Positions 33,414 through 44,716 of a DNA stretch of 64,000 bases are shown one piece after another. The notes beneath the pieces were generated by a model. The model ran no database searches, was not told the DNA's origin, and saw only the letters and a program-made list of their open reading frames with translations. Numbering within the stretch: the stretch's first letter is position 1; every line of letters starts with the position of its first letter. The DNA is taken from assembly GCA_012934845.2 (NCBI GenBank), contig WNNJ02000170.1, forward strand, positions 62,001-126,000, written 5' to 3'. This DNA comes from Pomphorhynchus laevis (Eukaryota; Acanthocephala; Palaeacanthocephala; Echinorhynchida; Pomphorhynchidae). Both the position numbers and the translations under genes were made by a program.

Positions 33414-33489
33414 TGTTATATTAATTCGATTTAGTTTTATTCTAGATTACTTTGTGTTGAATAAAACCTACTTGGTTTAAGCTACAACA
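33414..33489 (+). repeat. 5' LTR, 76 bp
   Basis: Begins TGTTATATTAATTCG and ends AAGCTACAACA. It contains TTGTGTTGAATAAA at 33,452-33,465, whose exact reverse complement lies just inside the element at 33,491-33,504. Confidence 0.92.
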
Positions 33490-36400
33490 ATTTATTCAAC
33501 ACAATAAGGACTCGAATCAATGTCGCTGGATAGTCAACAAATTAATCAACTCTCACAGTCATCTGGCCTACGGTCGAACATTCGACTAGAACGATTCGAT
33601 GTGTCTTCAGATGAAAGCGACAGCCAAATAAAGTTTAAGCTTTGGAAACGCAACTTTACATATTTGCTGACGACGAGTCCAGACGTAAATCCTTTGGAAT
33701 GCCTCATGATGCATGTTGGAACACAAGTCTATGAGCTCATTGAGGATTGCACGGAATTTAAGGATGCCATGTCTACACTGGAGCGAATATATAAAGAAAC
33801 CTAATGAAATTCTTGCGAGACTCATACTGTCGATTCGATCACAGAAAATCGACGAAGATATAGATTCCTTTGTGCAGTCACTACGTGTATTGTCCAGAAA
33901 TTGCAATTTCAAAACTGCAACCGCTGATGAGTTTAGGAATGAGTACATAAGGGATTCGTTTATACGGGGTTTGCGGTCAGATACCGTCAGACAGCGTCTT
34001 CTCGAATTTGATCAGTTGGATTTGGACAGGGCTGTCACTGTCGCTAAATCACTTACGACCGCACAACAAAGTATCGGTTTTTATCATTTGACTGACGAAT
34101 CATAACCAACTCAGCGGTTAAGTGTGGTGGCTGTCAACACTGAGAAGAAAATATCCTCTGTAATTAAAATGGATTCCGATAACGAATTGGGTTCAAGTCA
34201 ACATTGTGTAAATCAGGTGAGCGTTACTCCGAACCGTTATAGTACGTAAAGGGTACAACATGTTATTTCTGTGGAGGAAGAAAACATCAACGATTAAATT
34301 GTCCAGCCAGAAGGATAACATGTCATAAATGCGGAAAACAGGGCCACTTTGCTCGTGTATGCAATTCTTCAAAACGAGATCAAATATCATCATCAACTGT
34401 ATTACTTTCCTCCCTCAACGTGAATTCAACCTTTCAGCTAAAGGTCCCGATCTATATTATGGATAGGAGGTTCGAAGCATTAGTCGACACTGGCAGCTCT
34501 TTGAACTTCTTGGATAGTAAAGTCGCACATGCGTTAGGCATTCAAGTACATCGGGCAGATACCCAAGTATATTTAGCGTCAAAAACCATAAAAAGGGTAT
34601 CCGGAAAATGCACAGTAAATTTGGAACTCGACAATAAAAAGTACCTAAACGTCGACATGTTTATTCTACCACAACTTTGCACCGACGCCATTTTGGGTCT
34701 ACCATTCTTGAAAAAACATGATAAATTCACAATACAATTTGGTGGATCTTTGTCATGCTTTAAAATGGTAGCTGCATCGATAGTTGAAATTGAGAGTCCT
34801 CGATTATTTCAAAACCTCAGTTCAGATGTACGCCCTATTGCAACAAAAAGCCGGAAGTTCAACAAACAAAATACAAAATTTATTCGAAGCGAGATACAAC
34901 GTATGCTAAATAATGATGTAATCGAGGAGAGCATATCTCCATGGTGAGCGCAAGTTGTCGTTGTATCCCGGAATACTGGTAGAAAACGACTTGTAGTGGA
35001 TTTTTCACAAACGATAAACCGCTATACGTTTCTGGATGCTTATCCGCTACCGAGGATATCCGATCTTGTGAATGAGGTCTCTAAACACAAATAGTATTCT
35101 CTTGTCGATTTAAAGGAAGCATATTACCAGATCGATATCGACCCACTGGAACGACACTATACAGCTTTCGAGGCTTGCGGAAAACTCTACCAATTGAAGA
35201 AAATTGCCATGCGGGGTAACCAATAGAGTTTCCAGTTTCCAGCGATACATAAATAAGTTTATAGAGATCAACGGGTTAAAAGTGGTGTATTCATACCTTG
35301 ATGACATAATTGTGTGTGGCACAACAATTTCGGATCATGATGAAAATCTAAAACGGTTTAAAGACGCTTTGCATCGATGCGGACTTCAAATCAATAACGA
35401 TAAAACCCAGTACCGCGTTGAAAAAAATACGCACACTTGGGTACGAGATATCCCACAAAACATTACGACCCGATCCTAGTCGACTCGCAGCGCTAAATCA
35501 ACTAAGGATTCCACACGATAATCAGACACTCAAACGACTTATGGTTTTTTTACTATTAAAGCAAGTGGATTAAGAATTTTTTAACAAAAATAGCGACTTT
35601 GACAAGAACGGACTTGACGTTTCCATTGGATAGACTCGCTCGTGAAGCTATAGAATTGATCAAAACCGATATCAAAAGTGCATGCATACATAACATCGAC
35701 GAGGATGCTCCTTTCGTGGTTGAATCTGATGTATCCAACACTGCAATTGGCGCGACACTATTTCAAAACGACAGACCTGTGGCTTTATTTTCAAGAACCC
35801 TGAACATTCACGAAAGACGACATCATATTATAGAAAAAGAAGCATACGCAATAATCGAAGCCTTGCGAAATTGGAAAACCTGGCGCCACGTCTATTTACT
35901 CTCATAACTGACCAGAAGTCTGTAGCCTTCATGTTTGATCACACACGTCATGGGAAAGTCAAAAACGACAAAGTTGCATGATGGCGAATGGATCTCGCAA
36001 GTTTCCGGTACGCAATACGATATCGCCCGGGGAACTTCAATAAATCGGCTTATGTTATGTCACGCGACGTATGTGGATCAATAAATCATCTTGATGATCT
36101 TCATAAACTTCACGAAAAATTGCTACACACAGGGGTCACACGGATGTTACATTTTATACGAAATCAAAACCTTCCCTACTCGGTAAGTGATGTACGGGAG
36201 ATTACGTCAATGTGTCGAATTTGCTGTCGTATCAAGCCACGTTTCTACAAACCTCCAGTTGATCTTCATATGATAAAGTCGACCTCTCCCATGGAACGCA
36301 TATCAGTTGTTTTCAAAGGTCCTCTTCCCCGATCATCAACCGGCGCAACATATTTGTTCACTGCAATCGATGAGTACACTCGCTATCCATTTGCTTTTGC

Positions 36401-37228
36401 TGTCCGCGATACATCTGCAAAAACGGCTAAAGCGTGTCTTTGTCAAATCATTGCGTTATGTGGATGTCCAAATTATATCCATTCGGACCGTGGAGCTGAT
36501 TTTCTCTCTCGAGATTTGAAAAATTGGCTGAGCGGTTTGGGTATCTCTTCAAGTCAAACGACTCCTTTCAGACCACAAGGGAACTCACAACGTGAAAGGT
36601 TAAATGGAACGTTATGGAAGAGCATCTTGCTGGCACTTGAAAATGAAAAATTGGGTCTACCAAGATGGGAAGAGAAATTACCAGATGCGTTATCGTCCAT
36701 CCGCGGACTTCTCTGCACTGCAACGAATGATACTCCACACAATCAAATTTTCGCATTTCCGAGACGATACCCTCAAAACCTCAGTATACCGTGTTGGTTG
36801 GTTGACGCTAATAACGTGCTATTCAAGCGACTGAATAGATTCTCGAAATATGAGCCTGCTGTAGATAAGGTCGAACTGCTTGACGCGAATCAAGCCTATT
36901 CAACTATACGTGATGGGACGGACGGAGACAGTTCAAACCGTGTCTACACAACATCTTGCTCCAGAAGGAAGTAGAGAGTGTAAAAACCAATCGACATTGA
37001 CCAATTCAATAAATCCGAGTACAAATGAGTTGGAAAAGGAAGAAATATCAACATATCACAACGACACGGCTGAACCTACGATGTTATACGACAACGATAT
37101 CGAGGAAGTTTCGCAAACACAGACAGAAACGTACAAATCAGCAAGTCCTCGACGATCCCAACGAGTACGGAGGATTCCTGCCAGATATCGGGATTAAGAG
37201 ACGAACAAACATATTGAGAGGAGAAGAA

Positions 37229-37304
37229 TGTTATATTAATTCGATTTAGTTTTATTCTAAATTACTTTGTGTTGAATAAAACCTACTTGGTTTAAGCTAC
37301 AACA
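37229..37304 (+). repeat. 3' LTR, 76 bp
   Basis: Same length and ends as the 5' LTR with one base difference. It is preceded by the purine-rich GAGAGGAGAAGAA and followed by the GTAAT target duplication. Confidence 0.92.
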
Positions 37305-37309
37305 GTAAT

Positions 37310-37644
37310 ACCAGTAATGGCTTTGTAGACGCTAGTATCCATTTACAGTCTTTCTTATGCAACTCTGATAATGGGGCACATCACTAAAAAACTCGACAGT
37401 TTTTCCGCAGATTGTCCTGCAAAAGATTCATTCGCGTAAGACGTTGGCAATTCGATAAACTCTTGAAGAGACTATACCCATAGTCAAACGGCAACCTTTC
37501 TGAACTATTCCCAAAATCACGAAATCTGTGAACTTATAGAGATGCAAATACAGCTCGAAATGCGCCTAATATTTTCCGTTTTGATTTTGCACGTACAATC
37601 ACAAAAGGTGAAGTATTAGTTTCGATTTCTATCCTATAGAAAGC
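37310..37644. other. 3' flank of the Gypsy insertion, unassigned
   Basis: The minus strand reads ETNTSPFVIVRAKSKRKILG followed by FRDFGNSSERLPFDYGYSLF, a protein-like stretch with stops that could be another retroelement relic. No family assigned. Confidence 0.3.
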
Positions 37645-37673
37645 GAATTAACTCTATCCTATAGAGTTAATTC
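37645..37673. repeat. Perfect 13-bp-arm hairpin
   Basis: Arm GAATTAACTCTAT, loop CCT, then the exact reverse complement. The loop side repeats the nearby palindromic word TATCCTATA found a few bases upstream. Confidence 0.85.
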
Positions 37674-37685
37674 TTAGTTTAAAGA

Positions 37686-37792
37686 TATAAGTGATTACAA
37701 GATCACTTGTAGTGATTACAAGATCACTTATAGTGATTACAAGATCACTTATAGTGATTACAATATCACTTATAGTGATTACAAGATCACTA
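37686..37792. repeat. 21-bp minisatellite of self-complementary units
   Basis: Five units of AGTGATTACAAGATCACTTAT with few changes. Each unit holds AGTGAT and ATCACT, so single units and the whole array can form hairpins. Confidence 0.9.
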
Positions 37793-40106
37793 GTTCGTGT
37801 GGAGGTGCATGACCACCCAAGGCCACTGTTGCAAGGACACGTTTGAGCTAAGAACCAACGATCGCCTACGTGGTCACAACTATATGCTGAAGAGAAGACG
37901 AGCCTGCAATAAACGAATATCAACAATCCATGATAGAATTGTACCTATCTTTTTCTTCTGTTTTCCCTGTTGTGAACCAACATGTTCAAACTGTTCAAGC
38001 TCTTTTTGTTGTCGAAAATATAATAATTTTATTATTATTCCAATACATACCAAAGCCAAAAGGCTATTCAGGCGGAGTCCAAAAAGTGATTTAAACGTGC
38101 TCAAACTGAGAGCTGCAACGACTTCCTCAGGCAACGAATTCCACATGTTAATTTCTCTCCTCGAGAATCTACACACTTTTAGTAATCTGCCAAATCCAAA
38201 TTTATACAATACTCTGCTATGTCCCCGCAACTGACCTACCCGCATAGTGATTACATCGGTGGGATAACCCACCGTATCATTCGACATATGCCATAGACAT
38301 AGCATTTCCAAGGATATGAACCTCTCACGTACCGACAACATCCCAATACGACTTAGACGTACATAATAGTCAATACCACTTAAGCCAATACAGAGCCTCG
38401 ATCTGCGCCTGAGAATAGACTCCAGGTCTAATAGTTCTTGCTTAGTGACAGGGAACAAGCCTGAATGCAGAACTCCAAGTTTCGCCTGACGATGGAGATG
38501 AATAACCTCTTGAACATATGACAGCTTAACCTGAGGAACGCATTTTTAATACAATATAACGCCCTAGTAGCTTTACTTAGAAAGATTCGGTGTTCAACTT
38601 TGTTTTCAAGGATCGATGGACAATAATCCCTAAATCCTTAAGATGAGATACTTCCTTTAAGACAATACCTCCAATATAGTACCTTAGAGTTTCAATAGGG
38701 CGACCTCGTTGCATGAGGACACATTTATCAACATTCAACCGTAGTCCGGTAGAATCGCACCACTTGATCAGAGAGTTTAGATCATTTTGTAACAATACTC
38801 GATCAGCAGGACTTCTAATGATCGACCAAATCTTTAGATCGTCTGCAAACGCTAGATGAGAGCATGATAAGCGGAGTAGCAGATCATTAATGAAGATTAT
38901 AAAGAGCAGTGGGCCAAGGACTGATCCCTGCGGTACGCCAGAATTAACATTCACCGAATAAGAAAACACACCCCCCCACAAACTCGGAAAGACCTATTCC
39001 ATAGAAATTGCCTGACCCACACAAATATATGAATTGAGTCCATAGTGATACAGTAAAGACACTATGCCGTCGTGTGGTACCGTATCAAAAGCTTTCGAAA
39101 AATCAAGGAATACTGTATGAACCTGAAACCCAGCCCCCAGAGCATCAGCCCATTTTTCAAGTGCTGTTAGTAGGTTTGTAAGGCATGAACGTCCTATCCT
39201 GAAACTATGTTGAGATTCAACCAATATGTTATTACGATCCAAATGTACCCTGATTCTACTAGCAATGATTCTTTCTAAAAGTTTGCAGAATACGCTAGTC
39301 AAGCTAATGGGCCGAAAGTCCGCGCAAAAGCTAGCAGGATGCTTTTTGGGAATAGACACCACAATTGCACACTTCCAACTGTCAGGAATTCAAGATGTGT
39401 CTAAGCTGTATCTGAAGAACATAGTTAAATTATTGCTTAATTCGTTCGCTAGGGATTTGACGAGAAATGAGGCAATATTGTCTGATCCCGGAGATGTAAA
39501 CGGATCAAGCTTCATAACCTCGTTTAACACATCATCCACTCTGAGTGGACGAACACAACATTGATGAGCAACCGGAACATACTTCCAACTAAAGTCATGC
39601 AGTTTGTTAGAGGTCAAAGCCTGTACCAAGAAGCCATCAGCTAAATGTTGGGCGATTAGAGACGGATCAGTCAAAGTTTCAGTTGGCGTTTGGGTTGAGC
39701 TAATTGTGGCGACAAGAGTTCTGTTGTTTATTACATAAGACCAAAACCTCCTAGGATTCAAAGATGCATCCATGGCGATACTATCTTCTACGAATAGCGT
39801 TTCTGAAATTTGAGCCGATTGCATAAGTTCCGAGAGTCGATTTAGGCACGTTTGTAAACAGGAGAACACCTAAATTCGCGCCACAATTTGTTGCGGAATC
39901 TGATAGCATCAAGAAGATCTCTGTCGAACCAAAGAGGATGCCCATGCTTGAACTTGCAGGCACGTAGCGGAGCAAAGATATCAGAAATTCGCTTCAATTC
40001 ATCATGAAACAGATCAAAGACTACTGAAACTTCCAAACCGAAGTAAATACGAAGACTATCACAGATAACCTTTGAAAGCTTGCAGCTAGTTGACTAGCAT
40101 CAACAC

Positions 40107-40988
40107 CTACCCAACAACGTTTTTATAAATTAGAGTTTTGTGAGGCCTTGTTGAACAGCGACAGTCGCACAGAGAGAGTACACAGTGATCGCTATTGCCA
40201 ATTGGTACGTCATAACGAACACCTGAAACGTCACCCAAACACTTAGTAAGGACCAAATCGAGTATAGAAGGCGCCCCTGTCACAGAAGTAGGTTCTTTAA
40301 TATGTTGAACTAGTAGCATCTTGAGTAACAGAAATTCACTCAGTACTTTCCCAATTCCGTGAATTGGTCGTGAATGACTATTTTTCCAGTCTATTTGGGG
40401 GATATTGAAGTCACCCAGGAGCAAAATCAGAGGATACGAAGATAAACTCAGCAAATGTGGTTTAAGAGAGTCAAATCTTAATTCATAGGACGGAGAACGG
40501 TAAAGGACGCAGAATCGGGATCGTTGACCATTTCCCAGTGTAAAAGCAAGACCTTCAAAGAAAGAACCAATATCGTCGCGAAAAGCAGATATATTCGATA
40601 CCAGGAGACTATTTCGCACATAGGCGGCTACCCCACCTCCACGTTTACCACACGAGCGATCCGAACGTATTAGAAAATAGTTAGGGATGGCAACACAATC
40701 ATCCGAAATGTTAGAATGTAGCCATGTTTCGGTTATACAAAATACATCAAAACGTTTCGAAGCAACTATGAATTTAATTTCAGAGAACTGAGCCAGGAGA
40801 CTACGAACATTTGAATAACCGACAATGTTCGTATAATGGTCAAATGTGACACGCTCGGTGACGCTAGCGAAGTCTACTAGTTGCCCTACACACGAACCAT
40901 CACTACTAAAGAGGTCTGACTCTACAGAAGTAAGGGATGCCACCGGACAGTCGGACGCCACTTGACCACCCGAAAATTCCGGACACAT
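40107..40988 (-). pseudogene. LINE B1 APE-type endonuclease
   Basis: Open over 293 codons. Landmarks in order: YSNVRSLLAQFSEIKFIVAS, DVFCITETWL, RGGGVAAYVRNSLLV, the Asp/Asn motif LLLGDFNIPQIDW, SILDLVLTK and the final His in PIGNSDHCVLSL. These match the apurinic-like endonuclease of CR1/Jockey LINEs, which nicks the target DNA. It overlaps the end of ORF1 (40,922-40,988), as in family A1. The domain itself is undisturbed, but the downstream RT is broken. Confidence 0.85.
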
Positions 40989-41860
40989 AGGTTGCCCTCA
41001 CCACTTTCCAGCCGTCGATGCAGCTCGTCGAAAACCTCGTGTCTTCTCAAACGATCTGCAGAAGATAAATCACGGAATATATGAAAATCAGAGCGCGATA
41101 ATCTAAATACATGCATGAGTAGGAAGTCAACATGATCTTTTGAGTCTAGAACAACTTTTAAAAGTCTCGGCCTATCTGAAAGTTTCTTGCCTAGACGAAT
41201 AACTCTTCGAACTTTAAGACACTTCCCAACATCCACATCGCTCTGGAGAAAAATCTTAGAAAACACCGCGCGAAGATGCACAATATCGTCATCCAGTCTA
41301 CTTTGGGGATTGTTACTGAGAGATTCTTCAACACCGCTCACGATAACGTTTAACTCTCTTCTGGAGTTAAATTGTCTAAAGCTAAATTGTTTAGAGCTAG
41401 CAGACGGAACTAATGAAGAATGAGTATCAGGGGTAATTGATGGCAGCCGATGATTTGGAGGAATCACTGCATGTTGTTTATTATTCGGAAGGCTAACTAT
41501 TTGTCGTAGATTATCTATAGGCCTAACGATAATCTGACTAGCCTTTGCAAGATCCTTAACGCTAACAATTAGCGGAGCTACTATAGGAGCAACACATAAA
41601 CTGCAGCGGGGATGCAGTAGCTGCGGATAAGCACAAAGACGCCTACTACAATCACAACTCAGAGGACAGTTTTGAGAACAATCACTGCCCGAGGAAGTGT
41701 TAAAAGGAGTTGACAAATCAACATTCGCATGCTTGAGGGCGAAACATTTGTCATCTACAGCAAGACCGACGCCGCTCGAGTCCAATATATGGGGATGAAC
41801 AATAGAATCCAAAACAGGAAGTTGTTTGAAGGAGTAATCCATCACATTAGTTTCATTCAA
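40922..41860 (-). pseudogene. LINE B1 ORF1 with Cys-rich and RRM-like domains
   Basis: 312 open codons. The N-terminal third is Cys-rich (CSQNCPLSCDCSRRLC, then HPRCSLC). The C-terminal half has RRELNVIVSGVEESLSNN, VRRVIRLGKKLSDRPRLLKV, then DLSSADRLRRHEVFDELHRR and NLCVRNFRVVKWRP. This is the RRM-like ORF1 pattern of many animal CR1-type LINEs (NVIV.GVEES, RLG....RPR..KV.L, REEL..RR). The frame may begin further upstream, because similar sequence continues to about 42,100. Confidence 0.75.
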
Positions 41861-41931
41861 TGCATCCCTAATGAAGCATTGAGTTGAAATGTTATTGAAG
41901 GGTATGATTGAAGGATCGTCCAGTTCTAAAT
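41784..41931. repeat. 148-bp duplicated block, copy 1
   Basis: Part of LINE B1 ORF1. The same 148 bp recur in direct orientation at 42,160-42,307 with about three differences. Confidence 0.85.
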
Positions 41932-42159
41932 CCGACTGCTGCGTGAGAGAATTATTGAGTACATGAATAGCATTATTGGTTCCTATCTCAGATGATTTTG
42001 GAGTGGCCGAAACATCATCAATCCCTGACGACGAGCTGCTTGACTGTCTGAACGCTTCTGAATTCTATTCTGGTTCGTCAATACTATGATCTTCCTTATC
42101 ATTGCGACTGTTTGGATATCCAAATATTACAATCCCGCCTAAGAATATACTCAAGGTCT

Positions 42160-42307
42160 AATATATGGGGATGAACAATAGAATCCAAAACAGGAAGTTG
42201 TTTGAAGGAGTAATCCATCACATTAGTCTCATTCAATGCATCCCTAATGAAGCATTGAGTTGAATTGTTATTGAAGGGTATGATTGAACGATCGTCCAGT
42301 TCTAAAT
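42160..42307. repeat. 148-bp duplicated block, copy 2
   Basis: Preceded directly by a piece of the LINE-B 3' region (AATCCCGCCTAAGAATATAC at about 42,131) and followed directly by a CR1-A2 piece. Three unlike LINE segments are thus joined end to end. Confidence 0.85.
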
Positions 42308-43075
42308 GTGGATCCTTACTCGTAAACCAAACATATATCCTCCCATTGTATCTTTTGCCTCATCGATCATCCCTATAGTCCACAATCTCACTTTCTTAGG
42401 CTTCCATTTCGATGATCACCTTTCCCTTAAACCCTTCGTCCGTGACAAGGTCCGCTCGTCTAACTTAATTCTCCGTGACATCCGCCGTATCCGCCCCCTT
42501 ATCGACTTCCGTTCTTGTATGTCTCTTCTTTCATCGCTTCTTTTCCCTAAAATCGATTACTGCATTAGCCTTTTCGCCAATTCTCCAAAATCCATCATCC
42601 TACCCCTACAACGAATAATCAACACCGCCGTTCGAGTGCTCTTTCGTCTCCGTCGCTTCGACCACACATCCACATATTTTGCCCAACTCTCCTGGCCCAC
42701 CATCCACATTCGCATCAAACTCCGCCGCCTTCTTCTCGTTACTTTTCGTCTCATCGCTGTCGGCTCCCCATCGTTCATCAACCTTCCTTTCTTAGACGAT
42801 ACTCGCCCCACCTCGCTATCGTTTCGTTCCTGTCATACCCTCTTACTCCACGTTCCTAATTACTCCAACAACTACGGTCTCCGATCCTTCCTCGTCGCCG
42901 CCTCACTCGCCTGGAATCAACTCCCTCTCGACGTCCGCCGCGCTCCCTCCTTTATCACATTCAAACACCTCCTCCGTTCACACCTTCTCGACACCTGATT
43001 CACAGTCTTGTTTTGTTGTGGTCATGTAAGCGTGCGCTGGCACGCATTTGCCACGTTAAAATAAATCGTTTTTTT
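42308..43075 (+). mobile_element. CR1-A2 LINE 3' fragment
   Basis: Starts in the RT just after the catalytic region (MWILTRKPNI) and runs through LTFLGFHFDDHLSLKPFVRD, MSLLSSLLFPKIDYCISLF and RFDHTSTYFAQLSWPTIHIR to the stop at 42,998, then the 3' stem-loop GCGTGC GCTG GCACGC at about 43,030. The last 230 codons are open. The copy at 56,260-57,027 is almost identical, so both are young. Confidence 0.88.
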
Positions 43076-43290
43076 TAATAGTTCTCGCTTGGTGACAGAA
43101 AAAGAATATACTCAATTTCTAATAGTTCTCGCTTGGTGACAGAAAAATTAATTTTTCTTAGGCAGGATTAATACAATCCCGCCTAAGAATATACTCAAGG
43201 TCTAATAGTTCTCGCTTGGTGACAGAAAAACAAGCATTAATGCAGTATTCCTAATGTGGTCGGAAATGATTGTAAATAATAAATAATTGT
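43076..43290 (-). repeat. Rearranged short tandem copies of the LINE-B 3' region
   Basis: The phrase AATAGTTCTCGCTTGGTGAC followed by AGAAAAA occurs three times (about 43,078, 43,122 and 43,204), joined by rearranged scraps. A perfect 18-nt palindrome AGAAAAATTAATTTTTCT (43,141-43,158) and a 15-bp-arm inverted repeat with one mismatch (43,155-43,189) lie at the seams. Confidence 0.8.
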
Positions 43291-43380
43291 TATAAGATTT
43301 AAATAATAATAATTTATTCAAATACATTCTAAAGCCAAAAGGCTGTTTAGGCAGAGTCCAAAAAAGTAAGCATAAGTAAG

Positions 43381-43413
43381 TATTCTCCTTAGCTCAACGA
43401 GCTAAGGAGAATA
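43381..43413. repeat. Perfect 15-bp-arm hairpin in LINE B2
   Basis: Arm TATTCTCCTTAGCTC, loop AAC, then the exact reverse complement. It lies in a segment inserted relative to B1. Confidence 0.9.
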
Positions 43414-43716
43414 GGTCAGCAAATGTGCTAAATGGCGGCATTGTTCACGTATTTATTTGAAGCATCGTGATTGAAACGTGCTAAGCTGGGGGGGGGACAG
43501 CAACGACTTCCTCGGGCAGCAAATTCCACATGTTAATTCCCCTGATCGATAGTCTAAATATTTTCGGTAATCTGTCAAATCAAGATTTATACAAAACTCT
43601 ACTATGTATCTGCAACCTACCTACTTGACTAGTGATTGCATCGCTGGGATACCTCCAGTACCATTCGATATGTGCATAGACAAAACATTTGAAAAGCTAT
43701 GAACCTACCGACAACA

Positions 43717-43748
43717 TATTGAAATGTTGTACTGACAACATTTCAATA
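43717..43748. repeat. Perfect 14-bp-arm hairpin in LINE B2
   Basis: Arm TATTGAAATGTTGT, loop ACTG, then the exact reverse complement. B1 at about 38,335 reads CCGACAACATCCCAATACG with no insertion, so the extra arm in B2 is an inverted copy of the adjacent 13-14 bases. Confidence 0.9.
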
Positions 43749-44035
43749 CGGCTAATACGTACATGATAATCACTACCACCTAAGCCAACATAGAGCCTTC
43801 AATCCCGCCTAAGAGTATATTCAATGTCTAATAGTTATCGCTTAGTGACAGAAAAACAAGCATTAATGCAGTATTCATAATGTGGGCGGAAGAGGGAGAT
43901 GAATAACCTCTTGAACATTTGACAGGTTAATTTGAGAAATGCGCTTTCATACAATATAATGCCTGAGTAGCTTTACCTGGAGTGAAGCTGGTGTTGAATT
44001 TTGTTTTTAAGAATCGATGAACAATTATACCTAAA

Positions 44036-44716
44036 GTCCACAATCTCACTTTCTTAAGATTCCATTTCGATAATCACCATTCCCTTAAACCCTTCGTCCG
44101 CGACAAGGTCCGCTCGTCTAACTTAATTTTCCGTGACATTCGCCGTGTCCGCCCCCTAATTGAATTCCGTTCCTGTATATGTCTTCTTTCATCGCTTCTT
44201 TCCCCTTAAATCAATTACTGCCTCAGCCTTTTCGTCAATTTTCCAAATTCCTTCATCTTACCCCTAAAACGCATCAACTCCGCCGTTCGAGTGCTCATAC
44301 GTCTTCGTCGCTTCGACCACACATCCACATATCTTGCTCAACTCTCCTGGCCCACCATCCACAGCTGCATACAACTCCGCCTTATCGTAACTTTTCATCT
44401 TATCGCTGTCGGCTCCACATCGTTAATCCACCTCCCTTTCTTAGACGACACTCACCCTACCTCTCTATCACTGCTTTCCCGTAATTCCATCTTACTCTAC
44501 GTTCCCAATTACTCTAACAACTACGGTCTCCGATCCTTTCTAGTCGCCGTCCCACTCGCCTGAAATCAGCTCCTACTCGACGTCCGCCTCGCTCCCTCTT
44601 TTATTGCATTCAAATGACGCCTCCATACCCACTTATCGAAACATGATTTAGATTTTGTTGTTGTGGTCATGTAAGCGTGCGCCAGAACGCATTTGCCACG
44701 TAAAAATTAATCGTTT
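44036..44716 (+). mobile_element. CR1-A2 LINE 3' fragment nested in LINE B2
   Basis: Begins GTCCACAATCTCACTTTCTT, the same point where the A2 thumb region starts in other copies, and ends in the 3' stem-loop with TTTGCCACGTAAAAATTAAT. Frameshifted, and more diverged than the copies at 42,308 and 56,260, so an older insertion. Confidence 0.85.

Larger units (their letters stand above)
33414..37304 (+). mobile_element. Ty3/Gypsy LTR retrotransposon, mag lineage, with both LTRs
   Basis: Two 76-bp LTRs (TG...CA) flank a 3.7-kb interior, and GTAAT repeats on both sides (33,409-33,413 and 37,305-37,309) as a 5-bp target duplication. Parts in order: gag capsid region (about 33,520-34,105), two CCHC knuckles (CYFCGGRKHQRLNC and CHKCGKQGHFARVC, about 34,250-34,370), protease (ALVDTGSSLNFLD), RT (YSYLDDIIVCG near 35,290), RNase H (VESDVSNTAIGATLF near 35,720) and integrase (about 36,100-36,960; TAIDEYTRYPF, HSDRGADF). 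A purine-rich tract precedes the 3' LTR. LTRs this short are known from mag of Bombyx. The LTRs differ at 1 of 76 sites, so the insertion is recent, yet the coding part has roughly half a dozen or more breaks; it is a fossil. Confidence 0.92.
38010..42159 (-). mobile_element. CR1-like LINE family B, copy B1, nearly full span
   Basis: Order on the minus strand: ORF1 (from about 42,100, ATG at 41,860, to 40,922), endonuclease (40,988-40,107), linker (about 40,036-39,390), RT (39,362-38,577) and C-terminal domain (38,458-38,020). RT landmarks are VSIPKKHPASFCADFRPISL, FLDFSKAFDTVPHDGI, SGVPQGSVLGPLLFIIFIND and LAFADDLKIW. The C-terminal domain ends FSRREINMWNSLPEEVV and FKSLFGLRL. Frameshifts break the RT into at least four pieces. 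The 3' end lies in the A/T-rich run near 38,016. Confidence 0.85.

Noticed and set aside
37686-37792. CRISPR-like array
   Set aside because: The 21-bp units abut with no spacers and the host is eukaryotic. It is a minisatellite.
40107-41860. Functional host gene for the long open frames on the minus strand
   Set aside because: The motifs are those of LINE ORF1 and APE endonuclease, and a broken RT follows.
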